This document shows, piece by piece, positions 10,860 to 20,040 of a stretch of DNA of 64,000 nt. Made by a program: the position numbers and the translations under genes. Positions within the stretch are counted from its first letter, which is position 1, and each line of letters begins with the position of its first letter. The notes under the pieces were generated by a model that did not search any database, was not told where the DNA came from, and worked only from the letters and a program-made list of their open reading frames with translations. The stretch comes from CAWBRT01 sp963791145 (GTDB taxonomy: Bacteria; Acidobacteriota; Terriglobia; Terriglobales; Acidobacteriaceae): NCBI GenBank assembly GCA_963791145.1, contig CAWBRT010000011.1, positions 310,001-374,000 of the forward strand, in the 5' to 3' direction.

Positions 10860-12437
10860 ATGAGTGACAAAGGCATCAGCGTGGTCCCGCCCGCAGTCGA
10901 TCAGCCCACAAACGCCAACAGCCGCGAGAGCCAGCTCTCCGCGGTGAGTGGGCGCCCGCGCGTGGGATTCGTGAGTCTCGGCTGTCCCAAGAACCTCGTC
11001 GACAGCGAGGTAATGATGGGCATGCTGAGCCAGGCCGGGGCGGAGATCACGGCCAACGCGGAAGAGGCCGACATCATCGTCGTCAACACCTGCTCGTTCA
11101 TCGACAGCGCCAAGCAGGAGTCGGTTGACGCCATCCTGGAGATGGCGCGCCACAAGGAGACCGGCCGCGCCCGCAAGCTGATCGTTGCCGGCTGCCTGGT
11201 GGAGCGCTACCGCAACGAGATCCAAAAGAACATCCCGCAGGTGGACGCCGTCGTCGGCACCGGGGAGTTGGAACAGATTCTGGCCGCCGCACAGATCGCG
11301 CCGCTGACCGCGCCTTCCGTCGATTCGCCCTTCAATATCCTAAACCAGGGCTCCGCCAGCCAGAAGCTGAAATCGGGCGTCGCCGCCTCTTCATCTTCGA
11401 CTGGCCGGGCTGAAGGTGAGGCCCGGGCGCGTTCCGGACGCTTCTCGCGGGCCGAATGGGACGGCGCCACGGCCGAACTGCCGACCTATTTGTACAACGA
11501 GACCACGCCGCGAATTCTGGCTACACCCAAGCACTGGGCGTACATCAAGATCGCCGAGGGATGCGATCATCCTTGCGCCTTCTGCATCATTCCGCAGCTG
11601 CGCGGCAGGTTCCGCTCGCGCCGGTTTGAGTCGGTGGTGGCCGAAGCCGAGCGCCTCGCCGCCCAGGGCGTGCGCGAGGTCACCCTCATCGGGCAGGACA
11701 CCACCTGCTACGGCGAAGACCTCGGGCTGAAAGACGGGCTGGCGCTGCTGCTGGAGCGGCTGGCGCAAATCGAGGGACTGCGCTGGGTGAGGTTCCTCTA
11801 CGCTTATCCCAACAAGATCAACGGGCGCTTGCTGGAGACCATCGCCGCCAACGAAAAGATCTGCTCCTACATCGACGTGCCGCTGCAGCACGCCTCCGGC
11901 AGCCTTCTGCGGCGCATGAAGCGCGGCGGCTCAGCCCGCATCTTTCTGGATTCGATCGCCAAGATGCGTAAGGCTATCCCGGAGCTGACGCTGCGGACCT
12001 CGTTCATCGTGGGCTTTCCGGGTGAGACGGTGAAGGATTTCGAGGAGCTCTGCGACTTCGTGCGCGAGGCCGAGTTTGACTGGCTTGGCGTCTTTGGCTA
12101 CTCCGACGAAGAAGGTGCACAGGCGTTTCACCTGGCGGACAAGATTCCGCCGAGGACGATTGAAAGCCGCCGCCGCAAGCTGATGCAGATTCAGAAGCAG
12201 ATCAGCCGGCGCAAGCGCAAGGCCATGGTCGGCCGGGAATTTGAGGTAATGCTGGAGGGTCCGTCGAGCGAAACCGAGCTGCTGTGGGAGGCGCGCAGCC
12301 CGATGCACGCACCGGAGATCGACGGTAAACTTTTCATCAACGACCTGGGCGAGCATGCTGAGGCGCTCCCGGGAGAGTTCTACCGCTGCCGCATCGTCGA
12401 GGCGCATGACTATGACTTGGTGGCGGAACTGATTTAA
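10860..12437 (+). CDS. rimO: Ribosomal protein uS12 methylthiotransferase RimO
   Basis: Radical-SAM enzyme that methylthiolates an Asp of ribosomal protein S12. 525 aa. The UPF0004 domain begins RVGFVSLGCPKNLVDSEVMMG. The radical-SAM cluster ligands are in GCDHPCAFCIIPQLRGRFRSR, and FLYAYPNKIN, DVPLQHAS and the C-terminal TRAM domain follow. It is longer than typical RimO (about 440 aa) because of a Ser-rich N-terminal tail and an insert of about 60 residues just before the radical-SAM domain. The ATG at 10860 lies after the hydrolase divergent promoter region. The frame is intact. Confidence 0.93.
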   Translation: MSDKGISVVPPAVDQPTNANSRESQLSAVSGRPRVGFVSLGCPKNLVDSEVMMGMLSQAGAEITANAEEADIIVVNTCSFIDSAKQESVDAILEMARHKETGRARKLIVAGCLVERYRNEIQKNIPQVDAVVGTGELEQILAAAQIAPLTAPSVDSPFNILNQGSASQKLKSGVAASSSSTGRAEGEARARSGRFSRAEWDGATAELPTYLYNETTPRILATPKHWAYIKIAEGCDHPCAFCIIPQLRGRFRSRRFESVVAEAERLAAQGVREVTLIGQDTTCYGEDLGLKDGLALLLERLAQIEGLRWVRFLYAYPNKINGRLLETIAANEKICSYIDVPLQHASGSLLRRMKRGGSARIFLDSIAKMRKAIPELTLRTSFIVGFPGETVKDFEELCDFVREAEFDWLGVFGYSDEEGAQAFHLADKIPPRTIESRRRKLMQIQKQISRRKRKAMVGREFEVMLEGPSSETELLWEARSPMHAPEIDGKLFINDLGEHAEALPGEFYRCRIVEAHDYDLVAELI

Positions 12438-12525
12438 GTAAGGTTTCTGAGTTTCAAGGTTTCTGAGTTTCAAGGTAGCGTAGTTGTTTTTGAAACTTTG
12501 AAACCTTTGAAACCTTGAAACATAT
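12438..12525. repeat. Octad array with inverted halves, rimO-yacG spacer
   Basis: GTTTCTGA/GTTTCAAG octads run directly for about 35 bp. After a short spacer, TTGAAACC-type units run as their reverse complement. The whole block could fold into an imperfect hairpin. Confidence 0.75.
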
Positions 12526-12582
12526 CTTTACTTCGGGATTGGATGCTGCTCTTGGGGTTGCACTGAGAGCGCGAAACGTAAC

Positions 12583-12915
12583 ATGCCGCGACGGAAAAAC
12601 AAGAGCGTACGCTGTCCTACCTGCCGGAAGATCGTGCTGGCGGGCGAGCCGGAGTTTCCCTTCTGCAGTGATCGATGCCGCGTGATCGATCTTGGGAAAT
12701 GGGCGAGCGATGGCTATGTGATCTCGACCCCGATCAACGATCCCGAATCCGGCGGCGAGGCGGAATACACCGAGCGGCCTCCTTCGTCTACTATCAAAAG
12801 GCACAGCGAGCGCAACCAGCCAGGGCACTCCAGCAAGCCTGCAGCCGGGCTTGATGGCGACCCGGCAGACAAGGAAGAGCCTCGGCCACCCTATGAAGAC
12901 CGAAAATCAAACTGA
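12583..12915 (+). CDS. yacG: YacG-like zinc-binding DNA gyrase inhibitor
   Basis: 110 aa. The first 45 residues carry the YacG zinc motif: CPTC (residues 10-13), then FCSDRC with CX3C spacing, followed by VIDLGKWASDGYVI. E. coli YacG binds GyrB and inhibits gyrase. The C-terminal half here is a longer, charged and probably disordered tail. Its last codons overlap the pgpA start by 23 bp, suggesting translational coupling. Confidence 0.82.
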   Translation: MPRRKNKSVRCPTCRKIVLAGEPEFPFCSDRCRVIDLGKWASDGYVISTPINDPESGGEAEYTERPPSSTIKRHSERNQPGHSSKPAAGLDGDPADKEEPRPPYEDRKSN

Positions 12916-13414
12916 GGCAAGCGCGCCGGCAGCGGCGTCCCCTGCGCCACGATGGGCGTGGCTGGTGGCTACCTTTTTCGGCGCCGGGACGTTGCGTCCT
13001 GGGCCAGGCACATGGGGCTCTCTAGCCGCGGTGCTGTCGTGGGCGGCGATTGCGAGCGCTCTTCCGGCCGGAGTGCGAGGCATCGCGGCTCTGTTTGCGG
13101 CAGCATTGGTGACGGCGGTTGGCATTCCGGCAGCCACGCGCTTCGCGCGTGCCGCCGGCGCAAAGGATCCGCAGCAGGTAGTCATTGACGAAGTCGCCGG
13201 GCAGTTGCTCACGCTTGCCGGTGCTCCGCTTGGCTGGAAGCCGCTGCTGGCCGCTTTCATTCTGTTTCGCGCCTTCGACATCCTCAAGCCTTGGCCGATC
13301 CGCCGGCTGGAGAAGCTGCCTGAAGGCGTGGGTATCGTGATGGACGATCTGGGCGCCGGAGTCTACGCCTGGATCGTTTTACAGCTTTTGCTGCGAGCAG
13401 GCATCTTAAGCTAA
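12893..13414 (+). CDS. pgpA: Phosphatidylglycerophosphatase A
   Basis: 173 aa. Dephosphorylates phosphatidylglycerophosphate to phosphatidylglycerol at the inner membrane. Family motifs: FFGAGTLRPGPGTWGSL near the N-terminus, VVIDEVAGQLL (acidic metal site), FILFRAFDILKPWPI and the final GVGIVMDDLGAGVYA. Three to four hydrophobic segments are visible. Start at 12893 (MKTENQTEAS..), overlapping yacG. Confidence 0.92.
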   Translation: MKTENQTEASAPAAASPAPRWAWLVATFFGAGTLRPGPGTWGSLAAVLSWAAIASALPAGVRGIAALFAAALVTAVGIPAATRFARAAGAKDPQQVVIDEVAGQLLTLAGAPLGWKPLLAAFILFRAFDILKPWPIRRLEKLPEGVGIVMDDLGAGVYAWIVLQLLLRAGILS

Positions 13415-13445
13415 AGTAAGCTCACGGAACGGACGCCGAGCCGAA

Positions 13446-14495
13446 ATGGACGCCAAGCCGAAAATACCAGAGAGCGGTTCGAATTCCCGGCCTTACATCG
13501 CCACTATCGATCCGCCTTTCGCTTTGCCGGGGGGCGAGGTTCGCATCATTGGGCGGCACCTGATCGGACGGGAATTCACCCGTCCCGACGTCCGTATCGG
13601 CAATGCAGAGGCCAGTATCACGCTCGCCTCCAGCGATCTGATCGTCGCCCGGATGCCCATCCGTCCTGAATCAAGCGAGCTGACCGTATCCACCGATTCC
13701 TCTTCCAACGCGGTGAAGGTCGGGGTGGCCGTCGAACTCGCCGACGATCTGCATCCGGTAGCCAATCCGGCCGTCGATGGCGAAGGGAATATCTACGTCA
13801 GCTTTTCCGGCTCGCGCGGCCAGGCGGTTCCGGTTTCGGTCTACAAGATTCGGCCCGGCCAAAGCGTCCAGCCGCTGGTTTCCGAACTGATGAACGCCAC
13901 CGGCCTGGCACTGGACGCGGCCGGGTTCCTGTACGTCTCCTCGCGCTACGACGGCACGGTATACCGCGTTGCGCCCAATGGCGCGATGGCAACCTACGCG
14001 CAAGGCATGGGGGTCGCCACCGGTATAGCCTTCGATCCGGAAGAGAATCTCTATGTGGGCGACCGCAGCGGGACCATCTTCAAGATCGCGCGCGACCGCC
14101 AAATCTACGTTTTCGCCACGCTCGAACCCAGTGTCTCGGCCTATCACCTGGCGTTCGCCCCCTCGGGGAACCTCTTCGTCACCGGCCCTACCATCTCCAG
14201 CTTCGACGCGGTCTACGAGATCGATCCCCACGGCACGGTGCGCGAGTTCTATCGCGGACTGGGACGTCCGCAGGGCATCGCCTTCGATGTCGACGGCAAC
14301 CTTTACGTCGCCGCCTCGCTCAAAGGCCGGCGCGGCATCGTACGGCTCACGCCGGCAGCCGAGCCGTCGCTGATCCTCTCGGGCAGCAACCTGGTGGGCC
14401 TGGCGTTCGCCCCGGGGAATGCCGTCATTCTGGCCACTACCAACGCCGTGCATCACCTGGCCTGGGGCATCACGGGACAGCCGCTCTGGGGATAG
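13446..14495 (+). CDS. IPT/TIG plus NHL-type beta-propeller protein
   Basis: 349 aa without signal peptide. Residues about 18-90 resemble an IPT/TIG immunoglobulin-like domain (PYIATIDPPFALPGGEVRII). From about residue 95 there are five or six NHL/SMP-30-like blades with repeated 'G(I/L)AFDxxGNLYV' phrases. Such propellers bind ligands or proteins; no catalytic residues are evident. It lies between pgpA and cinA on the same strand. Confidence 0.7.
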   Translation: MDAKPKIPESGSNSRPYIATIDPPFALPGGEVRIIGRHLIGREFTRPDVRIGNAEASITLASSDLIVARMPIRPESSELTVSTDSSSNAVKVGVAVELADDLHPVANPAVDGEGNIYVSFSGSRGQAVPVSVYKIRPGQSVQPLVSELMNATGLALDAAGFLYVSSRYDGTVYRVAPNGAMATYAQGMGVATGIAFDPEENLYVGDRSGTIFKIARDRQIYVFATLEPSVSAYHLAFAPSGNLFVTGPTISSFDAVYEIDPHGTVREFYRGLGRPQGIAFDVDGNLYVAASLKGRRGIVRLTPAAEPSLILSGSNLVGLAFAPGNAVILATTNAVHHLAWGITGQPLWG

Positions 14496-14508
14496 CACCA
14501 TTTACGAT

Positions 14509-14601
14509 TTTTGATTTTTGATTTCAGATTTCCAGAGTAAAACAGGAAATAACCGCCATTTTCTTCTTCTTCAATCTAAAATCAAAAATCTGAAATCATA
14601 A
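14509..14601. repeat. Heptad array with inverted halves, upstream of cinA
   Basis: GATTTTT, GATTTTT, GATTTCA, GATTTCC run directly at 14509-14535. About 45 bp later the reverse complement words (AAATCAAAAATCTGAAATC) appear. Low GC and able to pair. Confidence 0.75.
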
Positions 14602-14623
14602 ATGCGTTTGTTACACTGGTGCT

Positions 14624-15871
14624 GTGAATGCGGAAATCATAGCTGTCGGCTCGGAAATGCTGACCCCTTACCGGTCAGACACGAACTCTCTTTTTCTCAC
14701 CAAAAAGCTGAACGAACTCGGGGTTGAGGTCGTCTTCAAGGCGGTCGTGGGCGACCGGCGCGAGCATCTGGTGGAGTGCATACATCAGGCGCTATCGCGC
14801 GCCGAGGTCCTGATCCTGACCGGCGGGCTCGGTCCAACCGAGGACGACCTGACGCGCGAGTGTTTGTGCGATGCGTTGGGGTTGGGCATGCATCGCGATT
14901 GCGACATCGTGGCCGCCCTTTATGCGCGCTATGCCTCGCGCTGGCGTGGCGGCATGCCCAAGAACAACGAGAAGATGGCCGATATCCTGGACACCGCGGA
15001 GATGCTGCGCAATCCCAAGGGCGCCGCTCCCGGCCAGTTTCTCAAGACCTTTTACAAGGACAAGGAGAGGGTGATCATCCTGCTCCCCGGTCCGCCGTGG
15101 GAGCTGGAGCCGCTGTTTGAGATCGAGTGCACTCCCCGCCTGCAAGCCTGGCTGCCGCCCTTCTTCATGGCGACCAAAGAGCTGAAGCTGGCCTTGGTCC
15201 CGGAGTCGCAGGCGGACTTCAGAGCGGCGCCCATTTACAAGAAGCATACCGACGTACAAACCACCATCCTGGCGGGCATCGGCGAGGTGCAACTGCACCT
15301 GTTCGCACAGGCCTCCACCGAAGAGGAGGCGCAGGCCAAGGTCGACCGGCTGGCCTCCGAGCTGGAGGATGAATTCCAGGAAGCCGTCTTCGCCACTTCG
15401 GGCGAGTCGCTGGAAAAGATCGCCGGCTATTACCTGCAAATGAGGGACGCCACAGTGGCGGTCGCCGAGTCCTGCACCGGCGGACTGCTGGGGCAGCGAA
15501 TTACCTCCATCAGCGGCAGCTCCCGTTATTTTGTGGGCGGCGCGATCGTCTACTCGAACGATCTGAAATCGCAGTTCTGCAACGTTCCGCCGCTGCTGAT
15601 CGCCGAGCATGGAGCGGTGAGCAAGCAAGTGGCCGCCGCCATGGCCGAGGGAATCCGCAAACGCTGCCGCTCGACGCTGGGAGTGGGCATCACTGGAGTC
15701 GCCGGGCCGACCGGGGGAACGGACGAGAAACCCGTTGGGCTGGTTTACGTCGCGCTCTCCGACAATAACGAAACCAAAGTGGAGGAGCGGCGCTTCCCGG
15801 GCGACCGTGATCGCATTCGCCAATGGGCCACACAACTGGCGCTCGACATGATCCGGCGGCGGCTGATCTGA
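14624..15871 (+). CDS. cinA: CinA family protein (nicotinamide mononucleotide deamidase type)
   Basis: 415 aa from a GTG start. The N-terminal MoCF-biosynthesis-like domain shows IIAVGSEML and LTGGLGPTEDDLTRE. The C-terminal CinA domain shows VAVAESCTGGLLGQRIT, GGAIVYSND and GITGVAGPTGGTDEKPVG, the signature of the NMN/pyrophosphatase-type enzymes. It recycles NMN to nicotinate mononucleotide and is also competence-linked in some bacteria. It is followed 7 bp later by thpR. Confidence 0.93.
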   Translation: MNAEIIAVGSEMLTPYRSDTNSLFLTKKLNELGVEVVFKAVVGDRREHLVECIHQALSRAEVLILTGGLGPTEDDLTRECLCDALGLGMHRDCDIVAALYARYASRWRGGMPKNNEKMADILDTAEMLRNPKGAAPGQFLKTFYKDKERVIILLPGPPWELEPLFEIECTPRLQAWLPPFFMATKELKLALVPESQADFRAAPIYKKHTDVQTTILAGIGEVQLHLFAQASTEEEAQAKVDRLASELEDEFQEAVFATSGESLEKIAGYYLQMRDATVAVAESCTGGLLGQRITSISGSSRYFVGGAIVYSNDLKSQFCNVPPLLIAEHGAVSKQVAAAMAEGIRKRCRSTLGVGITGVAGPTGGTDEKPVGLVYVALSDNNETKVEERRFPGDRDRIRQWATQLALDMIRRRLI

Positions 15872-15878
15872 GTACGCT

Positions 15879-16451
15879 ATGCGCCTCTTCGTCGCACTCG
15901 ACATCGACGCGGACATTCGCCGCCGTTTGGCGGAATTCGTCAGCGACCTGCAAGCACACGTTCCGTCCGTGCGCTTCGTCTCCCCGGAGAGCTTCCACGT
16001 AACGCTCAAGTTCATCGGCGAAAGCTCGCGGCCAGACGAGCTGCGGAGCGCCTTGCAGTCGGTGCGCGGCGAGCCGGTAGAGCTTGCCTTCCGCGCCTGC
16101 GGTTTCTTTCCCAACCCCGAACGGGCGCGCGTCTTCTGGGTGGGAATCGAAGCGGATGCCCGCCTGCAGCGCCTGGCCGGGCAGGTCGATGAATCGCTGC
16201 GGTCGTTCGGCATCGCTTCCGAGCCGGGTCCTTACAAGCCCCACCTCACGCTGGCGCGTGCCGGCTCCGGCAGGCCGCGCGGCCAGGGCGCCAGCGATAA
16301 GGGCCTGCAGTCCATCCGGCAATACTTAAGCAGCAAAGCTGCCCCCGAGTTCGGTAGAATGACAGCTCACGAGTTCATTCTGTTTCAAAGTACGCTATCG
16401 CCCCGCGGAGCGATTTATAACCCGCTGGCGCGCTTTCCGTTGACGAGGTAA
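15879..16451 (+). CDS. thpR: RNA 2',3'-cyclic phosphodiesterase (2'-5' RNA ligase family)
   Basis: 190 aa. It carries the two H-x-T-x motifs of the 2H phosphoesterases: FHVTLKFIG near residue 45 and KPHLTLAR near residue 125. It begins MRLFVALDID, standard for ThpR. Closely linked to cinA, as in many genomes. Confidence 0.9.
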   Translation: MRLFVALDIDADIRRRLAEFVSDLQAHVPSVRFVSPESFHVTLKFIGESSRPDELRSALQSVRGEPVELAFRACGFFPNPERARVFWVGIEADARLQRLAGQVDESLRSFGIASEPGPYKPHLTLARAGSGRPRGQGASDKGLQSIRQYLSSKAAPEFGRMTAHEFILFQSTLSPRGAIYNPLARFPLTR

Positions 16452-16557
16452 CAGAGGCATCCGCGTCGATTGCGAAAGGGCCTGGCGGAACTTCCCCACG
16501 TTTCTCCGCAAACATGGGCGGCAGCGCGTTTGGCCGGGAAAAGCCGGAGAGGGACTT

Positions 16558-17241
16558 TTGTCCACTTCAACTTACTTTTTCTTTGCCGTGCTCGCCTATC
16601 TGCTGGGCTCGATTCCCTTCGGATACATCCTGGTGCGGCTTTTCCTGGGCGCCGACGTGCGGCAGACCGGAAGCGGCAACATCGGAGCAACCAACGTGGC
16701 CCGCACCGGCCACAAGGGACTGGCGATCGTCACTCTCGCGCTGGACATCCTGAAGGGCTATGTGGCCGTCAAGCTTGCGTATGGTTACGGCATGATGGTC
16801 GCGACGCGAAGCGATATCCAGGCCGGTCCGGCACAAGCGGCGGCCGTGCAGCAGGCCTTCACCCTGGCGGCGGTGGCGGCGTTCTGCGCCATCATCGGGC
16901 ATGTGTACACCGTCTGGTTGCGATTCAATGGCGGCAAGGGAGTCGCCACCGGCCTGGGAGTGTTCCTGGCTCTGGCGCCCAAGGCGGTGCTGATCGTGGT
17001 GGTCGTGTTCGTCGCCGTGGTGGCGCTCACGCGCTACATCTCGCTCGGTTCGATGGTGGCTGCGGCGCTGTTTCCACTTTGCTTTTACCTGCTTCAGCCG
17101 GAACACGCTACGCCGGGAGTTCTCATCATGATCTCCGGCGTATCGTTTTTAATCATCTATCGACACAAGACGAACATCAGCCGGCTGCTGTCGGGTAGCG
17201 AAAATCGCTTCGGCTCGGCCAAGGGTCCAGGTTCCCGCTAA
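16558..17241 (+). CDS. plsY: Acyl-phosphate:glycerol-3-phosphate acyltransferase
   Basis: 227 aa, TTG start preceded by GGAGAGGGA. Multi-pass membrane enzyme that transfers acyl groups from acyl-phosphate to glycerol-3-phosphate. The three PlsY motifs are present: LGSIPFGYILVR with GSGNIGATNVAR, HVYTVWLRFNGGKGVATGLG, and IIYRHKTNISRLLSGSENRF near the C-terminus. The next gene, gpsA, makes its substrate, so the pair forms a phospholipid-precursor unit. Confidence 0.93.
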   Translation: MSTSTYFFFAVLAYLLGSIPFGYILVRLFLGADVRQTGSGNIGATNVARTGHKGLAIVTLALDILKGYVAVKLAYGYGMMVATRSDIQAGPAQAAAVQQAFTLAAVAAFCAIIGHVYTVWLRFNGGKGVATGLGVFLALAPKAVLIVVVVFVAVVALTRYISLGSMVAAALFPLCFYLLQPEHATPGVLIMISGVSFLIIYRHKTNISRLLSGSENRFGSAKGPGSR

Positions 17242-17280
17242 TTCCGCATTCGCGGTTACGGGGCTAGAAGGAGAGACAAG

Positions 17281-18306
17281 GTGAGTGAAGTCGCAGTTAT
17301 CGGCGCGGGAGCTTGGGGCACGGGGTTGGCGATCGTACTGGCCCGCAACGGAGCTCACCGTGTGCGGTTGTGGGCCTACGAAACCGAGGTCTGCCAGTCG
17401 ATCCAGAACCACCGCGAGAACCAGTTATTTCTCTCCGGGGTCGCGGTTCCCGAGTCGGTTGCGGTCACCAATTCTCTCGCCCAGGCGCTGGAAGGGGCAG
17501 CGGTGGTGGTCGGCGTCATGCCTTCGCATCATGCCCGCGCCCTTTACCGCCAGATGAAGCCTTACGTGCGCCGGCAAATGCTTTTCGTCTCGGCCACCAA
17601 GGGTATTGAGAATGATTCCCTGCAGCGCATGACCGAAGTGATCGAGGAGGTACTGAGCGAAGGACCGGACGGCTTCCGGCCAAGGCTGGGCGCGCTATCG
17701 GGTCCGTCGTTTGCCCGCGAGGTGGTCAAGGGCGATCCCACGGCCATCACTATTGCATCGGAGGACGACGCCCTGGCCCGCCAGGTGCAGCAGGAATTCA
17801 GCGATCCCAAGTTCCGGCTCTACCGCCATCACGACGTGATCGGGGTAGAGCTGGGCGGCGCGCTGAAGAACATTATCGCCATCGCCGCCGGCGTGGTGGA
17901 CGGCCTCGGGTTGGGATACAACACCGTGGCCGCGCTGGTTACTCGCGGGCTGACGGAGATGACCCGCCTGGTAGTAGCCTGCGGCGGCCAGGCCGAAACC
18001 ATGGCCGGACTGGCGGGACTGGGAGACCTGGTTCTTACCTGCACCGGCGGCCTCTCGCGCAACCGCAGCGTCGGCGTGGAGCTGGGCAAGGGCCGCAAAC
18101 TGCAGGAAGTGATCGCCGGCATGCACGGCATGGTGGCTGAAGGCGTACTCACCACCAACGCCGCCGTCGGACTCGCCCAACGTCACGGCGTGGAAATGCC
18201 CATCACCGAGCAGGCGCACGCCCTGCTGCATCGAGGCAAGCCGCCGCGCGAAGCCATCCACGAGCTGATGACGCGGCCCTTCACCACGGAAGTGAAGCTG
18301 TACTGA
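17281..18306 (+). CDS. gpsA: NAD(P)-dependent glycerol-3-phosphate dehydrogenase
   Basis: 341 aa, GTG start with GGAG upstream. N-terminal dinucleotide fold VIGAGAWGTGLAIVLA, then SATKGIE, LSGPSFAREV, the catalytic lysine region ELGGALKNIIAIAAGVVDGLG and GLAGLGDLVLTCTG. It reduces dihydroxyacetone phosphate to sn-glycerol-3-phosphate, feeding PlsY. Intact frame. Confidence 0.95.
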   Translation: MSEVAVIGAGAWGTGLAIVLARNGAHRVRLWAYETEVCQSIQNHRENQLFLSGVAVPESVAVTNSLAQALEGAAVVVGVMPSHHARALYRQMKPYVRRQMLFVSATKGIENDSLQRMTEVIEEVLSEGPDGFRPRLGALSGPSFAREVVKGDPTAITIASEDDALARQVQQEFSDPKFRLYRHHDVIGVELGGALKNIIAIAAGVVDGLGLGYNTVAALVTRGLTEMTRLVVACGGQAETMAGLAGLGDLVLTCTGGLSRNRSVGVELGKGRKLQEVIAGMHGMVAEGVLTTNAAVGLAQRHGVEMPITEQAHALLHRGKPPREAIHELMTRPFTTEVKLY

Positions 18307-18404
18307 GCGGCGTTGGCCCCATGTGTTTGAACACGGGCTGAGGCCCCAATTTTTCCGTAGAACCTATTCATCGGGCTGAACCCGATGCTTCCGCAACACG
18401 CCCT

Positions 18405-18929
18405 CTATTTCTTAATCACGCCGCAGGCGATGCGGTCTCCGGAGTTGCCTGCCGGGTCCGATTTCATGTCGTCGGCCTTGGCATGGATGACCAGCGCCGT
18501 TCCGCCACCGGTGAAGACGGAATCCGGACCATCACTCAAGGTTAGATTCGGAGCGACGATGGTCGCCTTGGAAGTGCCTTTGGCATCGACGGTGAAATTC
18601 GGCAAATCGCCGGCGTGAGGCCCAGCGGGATTTTCCAGGCCGTGGTGTTTGCCCTCCGGGTTGAAGTGCCCGCCGGCCGAGGTAAAGGCCGGAGGCTCGC
18701 AGTTGGCGGTCTGGTGAACATGAATGGCGTGCTGCCCGGGCGAGAGATCGTGCACGTTGAGCTTGATCTTTACGCCTTTGGACGCCTTGGACAGGGTAGC
18801 CGTGCCGACGCTCTTGCCCTGCGCGTTCTGCAGGGTTACCGTGACCGGCTTCGGCTTGTCGGCGGCGAAAGCGGCGGCCAGAGCTATGGACACCACCCCT
18901 GCCACGAAGATGGATTTCCACGATAACAT
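18405..18929 (-). CDS. sodC: Periplasmic Cu/Zn superoxide dismutase family protein
   Basis: 174 aa from the ATG at 18929 (GGAG just upstream). Signal peptide MLSWKSIFVAGVVSIALAAAFAA. Metal ligands are visible: HAIHVHQTANCEPPAF, GGHFNPEGKHHG, HAGDLPN and ALVIHAKADDMKSDPAGNSGDRIACGVI. The two cysteines of the structural disulfide are present. It protects the envelope from superoxide and is convergent with gpsA. Confidence 0.92.
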   Translation of the reverse strand: MLSWKSIFVAGVVSIALAAAFAADKPKPVTVTLQNAQGKSVGTATLSKASKGVKIKLNVHDLSPGQHAIHVHQTANCEPPAFTSAGGHFNPEGKHHGLENPAGPHAGDLPNFTVDAKGTSKATIVAPNLTLSDGPDSVFTGGGTALVIHAKADDMKSDPAGNSGDRIACGVIKK

Positions 18930-19070
18930 CTTGCAATCTCCAGCTTTTGTCAGATTTGACTCCTCAGCCCCAGGGTTCATGCATGATACAACAGCCGGAT
19001 GAGAGCCCGCAGGGCAGGCAGGACGACTTCGCTGCGCGCTGTCCCGCCGTTCCGTATAATTCGGATTGGA

Positions 19071-20022
19071 ATGATACAGACATTATTCGGCAGCGCGGAA
19101 GAGAAGCCCTCGTTCTTCGAGCGGATGAAGCAGGCCGTCTCGCGCACGCGCGAGAACCTGGCCGAGCGCATCGAGGACGTGGTCAGCTTTGGCCGGGAGA
19201 TCGACCGCAACACCCTCGACGACCTGGAAGCCACCCTGCTGGCCGCCGATCTCGGCACGGCTACCACCGCGCAGGTGCTCGGCCTGCTGCGCGAAAAAGT
19301 GGAACGCAAGCAGGTCGGCAATGTCGACGAGCTGAAGCGCATTCTGAAAGACGAGCTGCGGGCCATTCTGGTCTCGGCGGAGAAGCCGGTCAGCAGCGTC
19401 GACGGCGAGCCGGAGGTGATCCTGGTGGTCGGCGTCAACGGCACCGGCAAGACCACCACCATCGGCAAGCTGGCGCACAATCTGCGCGCGCAAGGCAAGA
19501 CGCGTGCTGCTGTGCGCCGCCGATACCTTCCGCGCCGCCGCCATCGAGCAGCTTGAAATCTGGGGCGAGCGCACCGGCACGGAAGTCATCAAGACCAAGC
19601 CGGGCGGCGATCCCTCGGCGGTGCTCTTCGACGCCCTGCAGGCCGCCCGCGCGCGCAAAACCGATTACGTCATTGTCGACACCGCCGGCCGCCTGCACAC
19701 CAAGCAGAACCTGATGGTCGAACTGGAGAAGATGCGGCGCACCGCGCAGCGCATCATTCCCAGCGCGCCGCACGAGACCCTGCTGGTGATGGACGCCACC
19801 ACCGGCCAGAACGGATTGCAGCAGGCCAAGCTGTTCACCGAATCGGCCGGGGTGACCGGCATCGTGCTCACCAAGCTGGACGGCACGGCCAAGGGCGGAA
19901 TCGTGGTCGCCATCTCGCGCGAGATGGGGCTGCCGGTGCGCTACGTGGGCGTCGGCGAGAAGGCGGGCGACCTGCTGCCTTTCCGCGCCGAAGACTTCGT
20001 GGAATCGCTGTTCGCGAAATAG
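19071..20022 (+). CDS. ftsY: Signal recognition particle receptor FtsY, one frame break
   Basis: SRP receptor GTPase. The N domain begins MIQTLFGSAEEKPSFFERMKQ. G1 is VNGTGKTTTIGKLA, followed after the break by LLCAADTFRAAAIEQL, DTAGRLHTKQNLM, TKLDGTAKGG and GEKAGDLLPF. An extra C at about 19503 (AAG-ACG-[C]-GTG-CTG) shifts the frame between G1 and the insertion box; removing it restores about 316 aa. It works with the SRP RNA found at 6.9 kb. An essential gene, so the break is almost certainly a sequence error. Confidence 0.92.
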
Positions 20023-20040
20023 CGTTTAAGATCCAAGATG

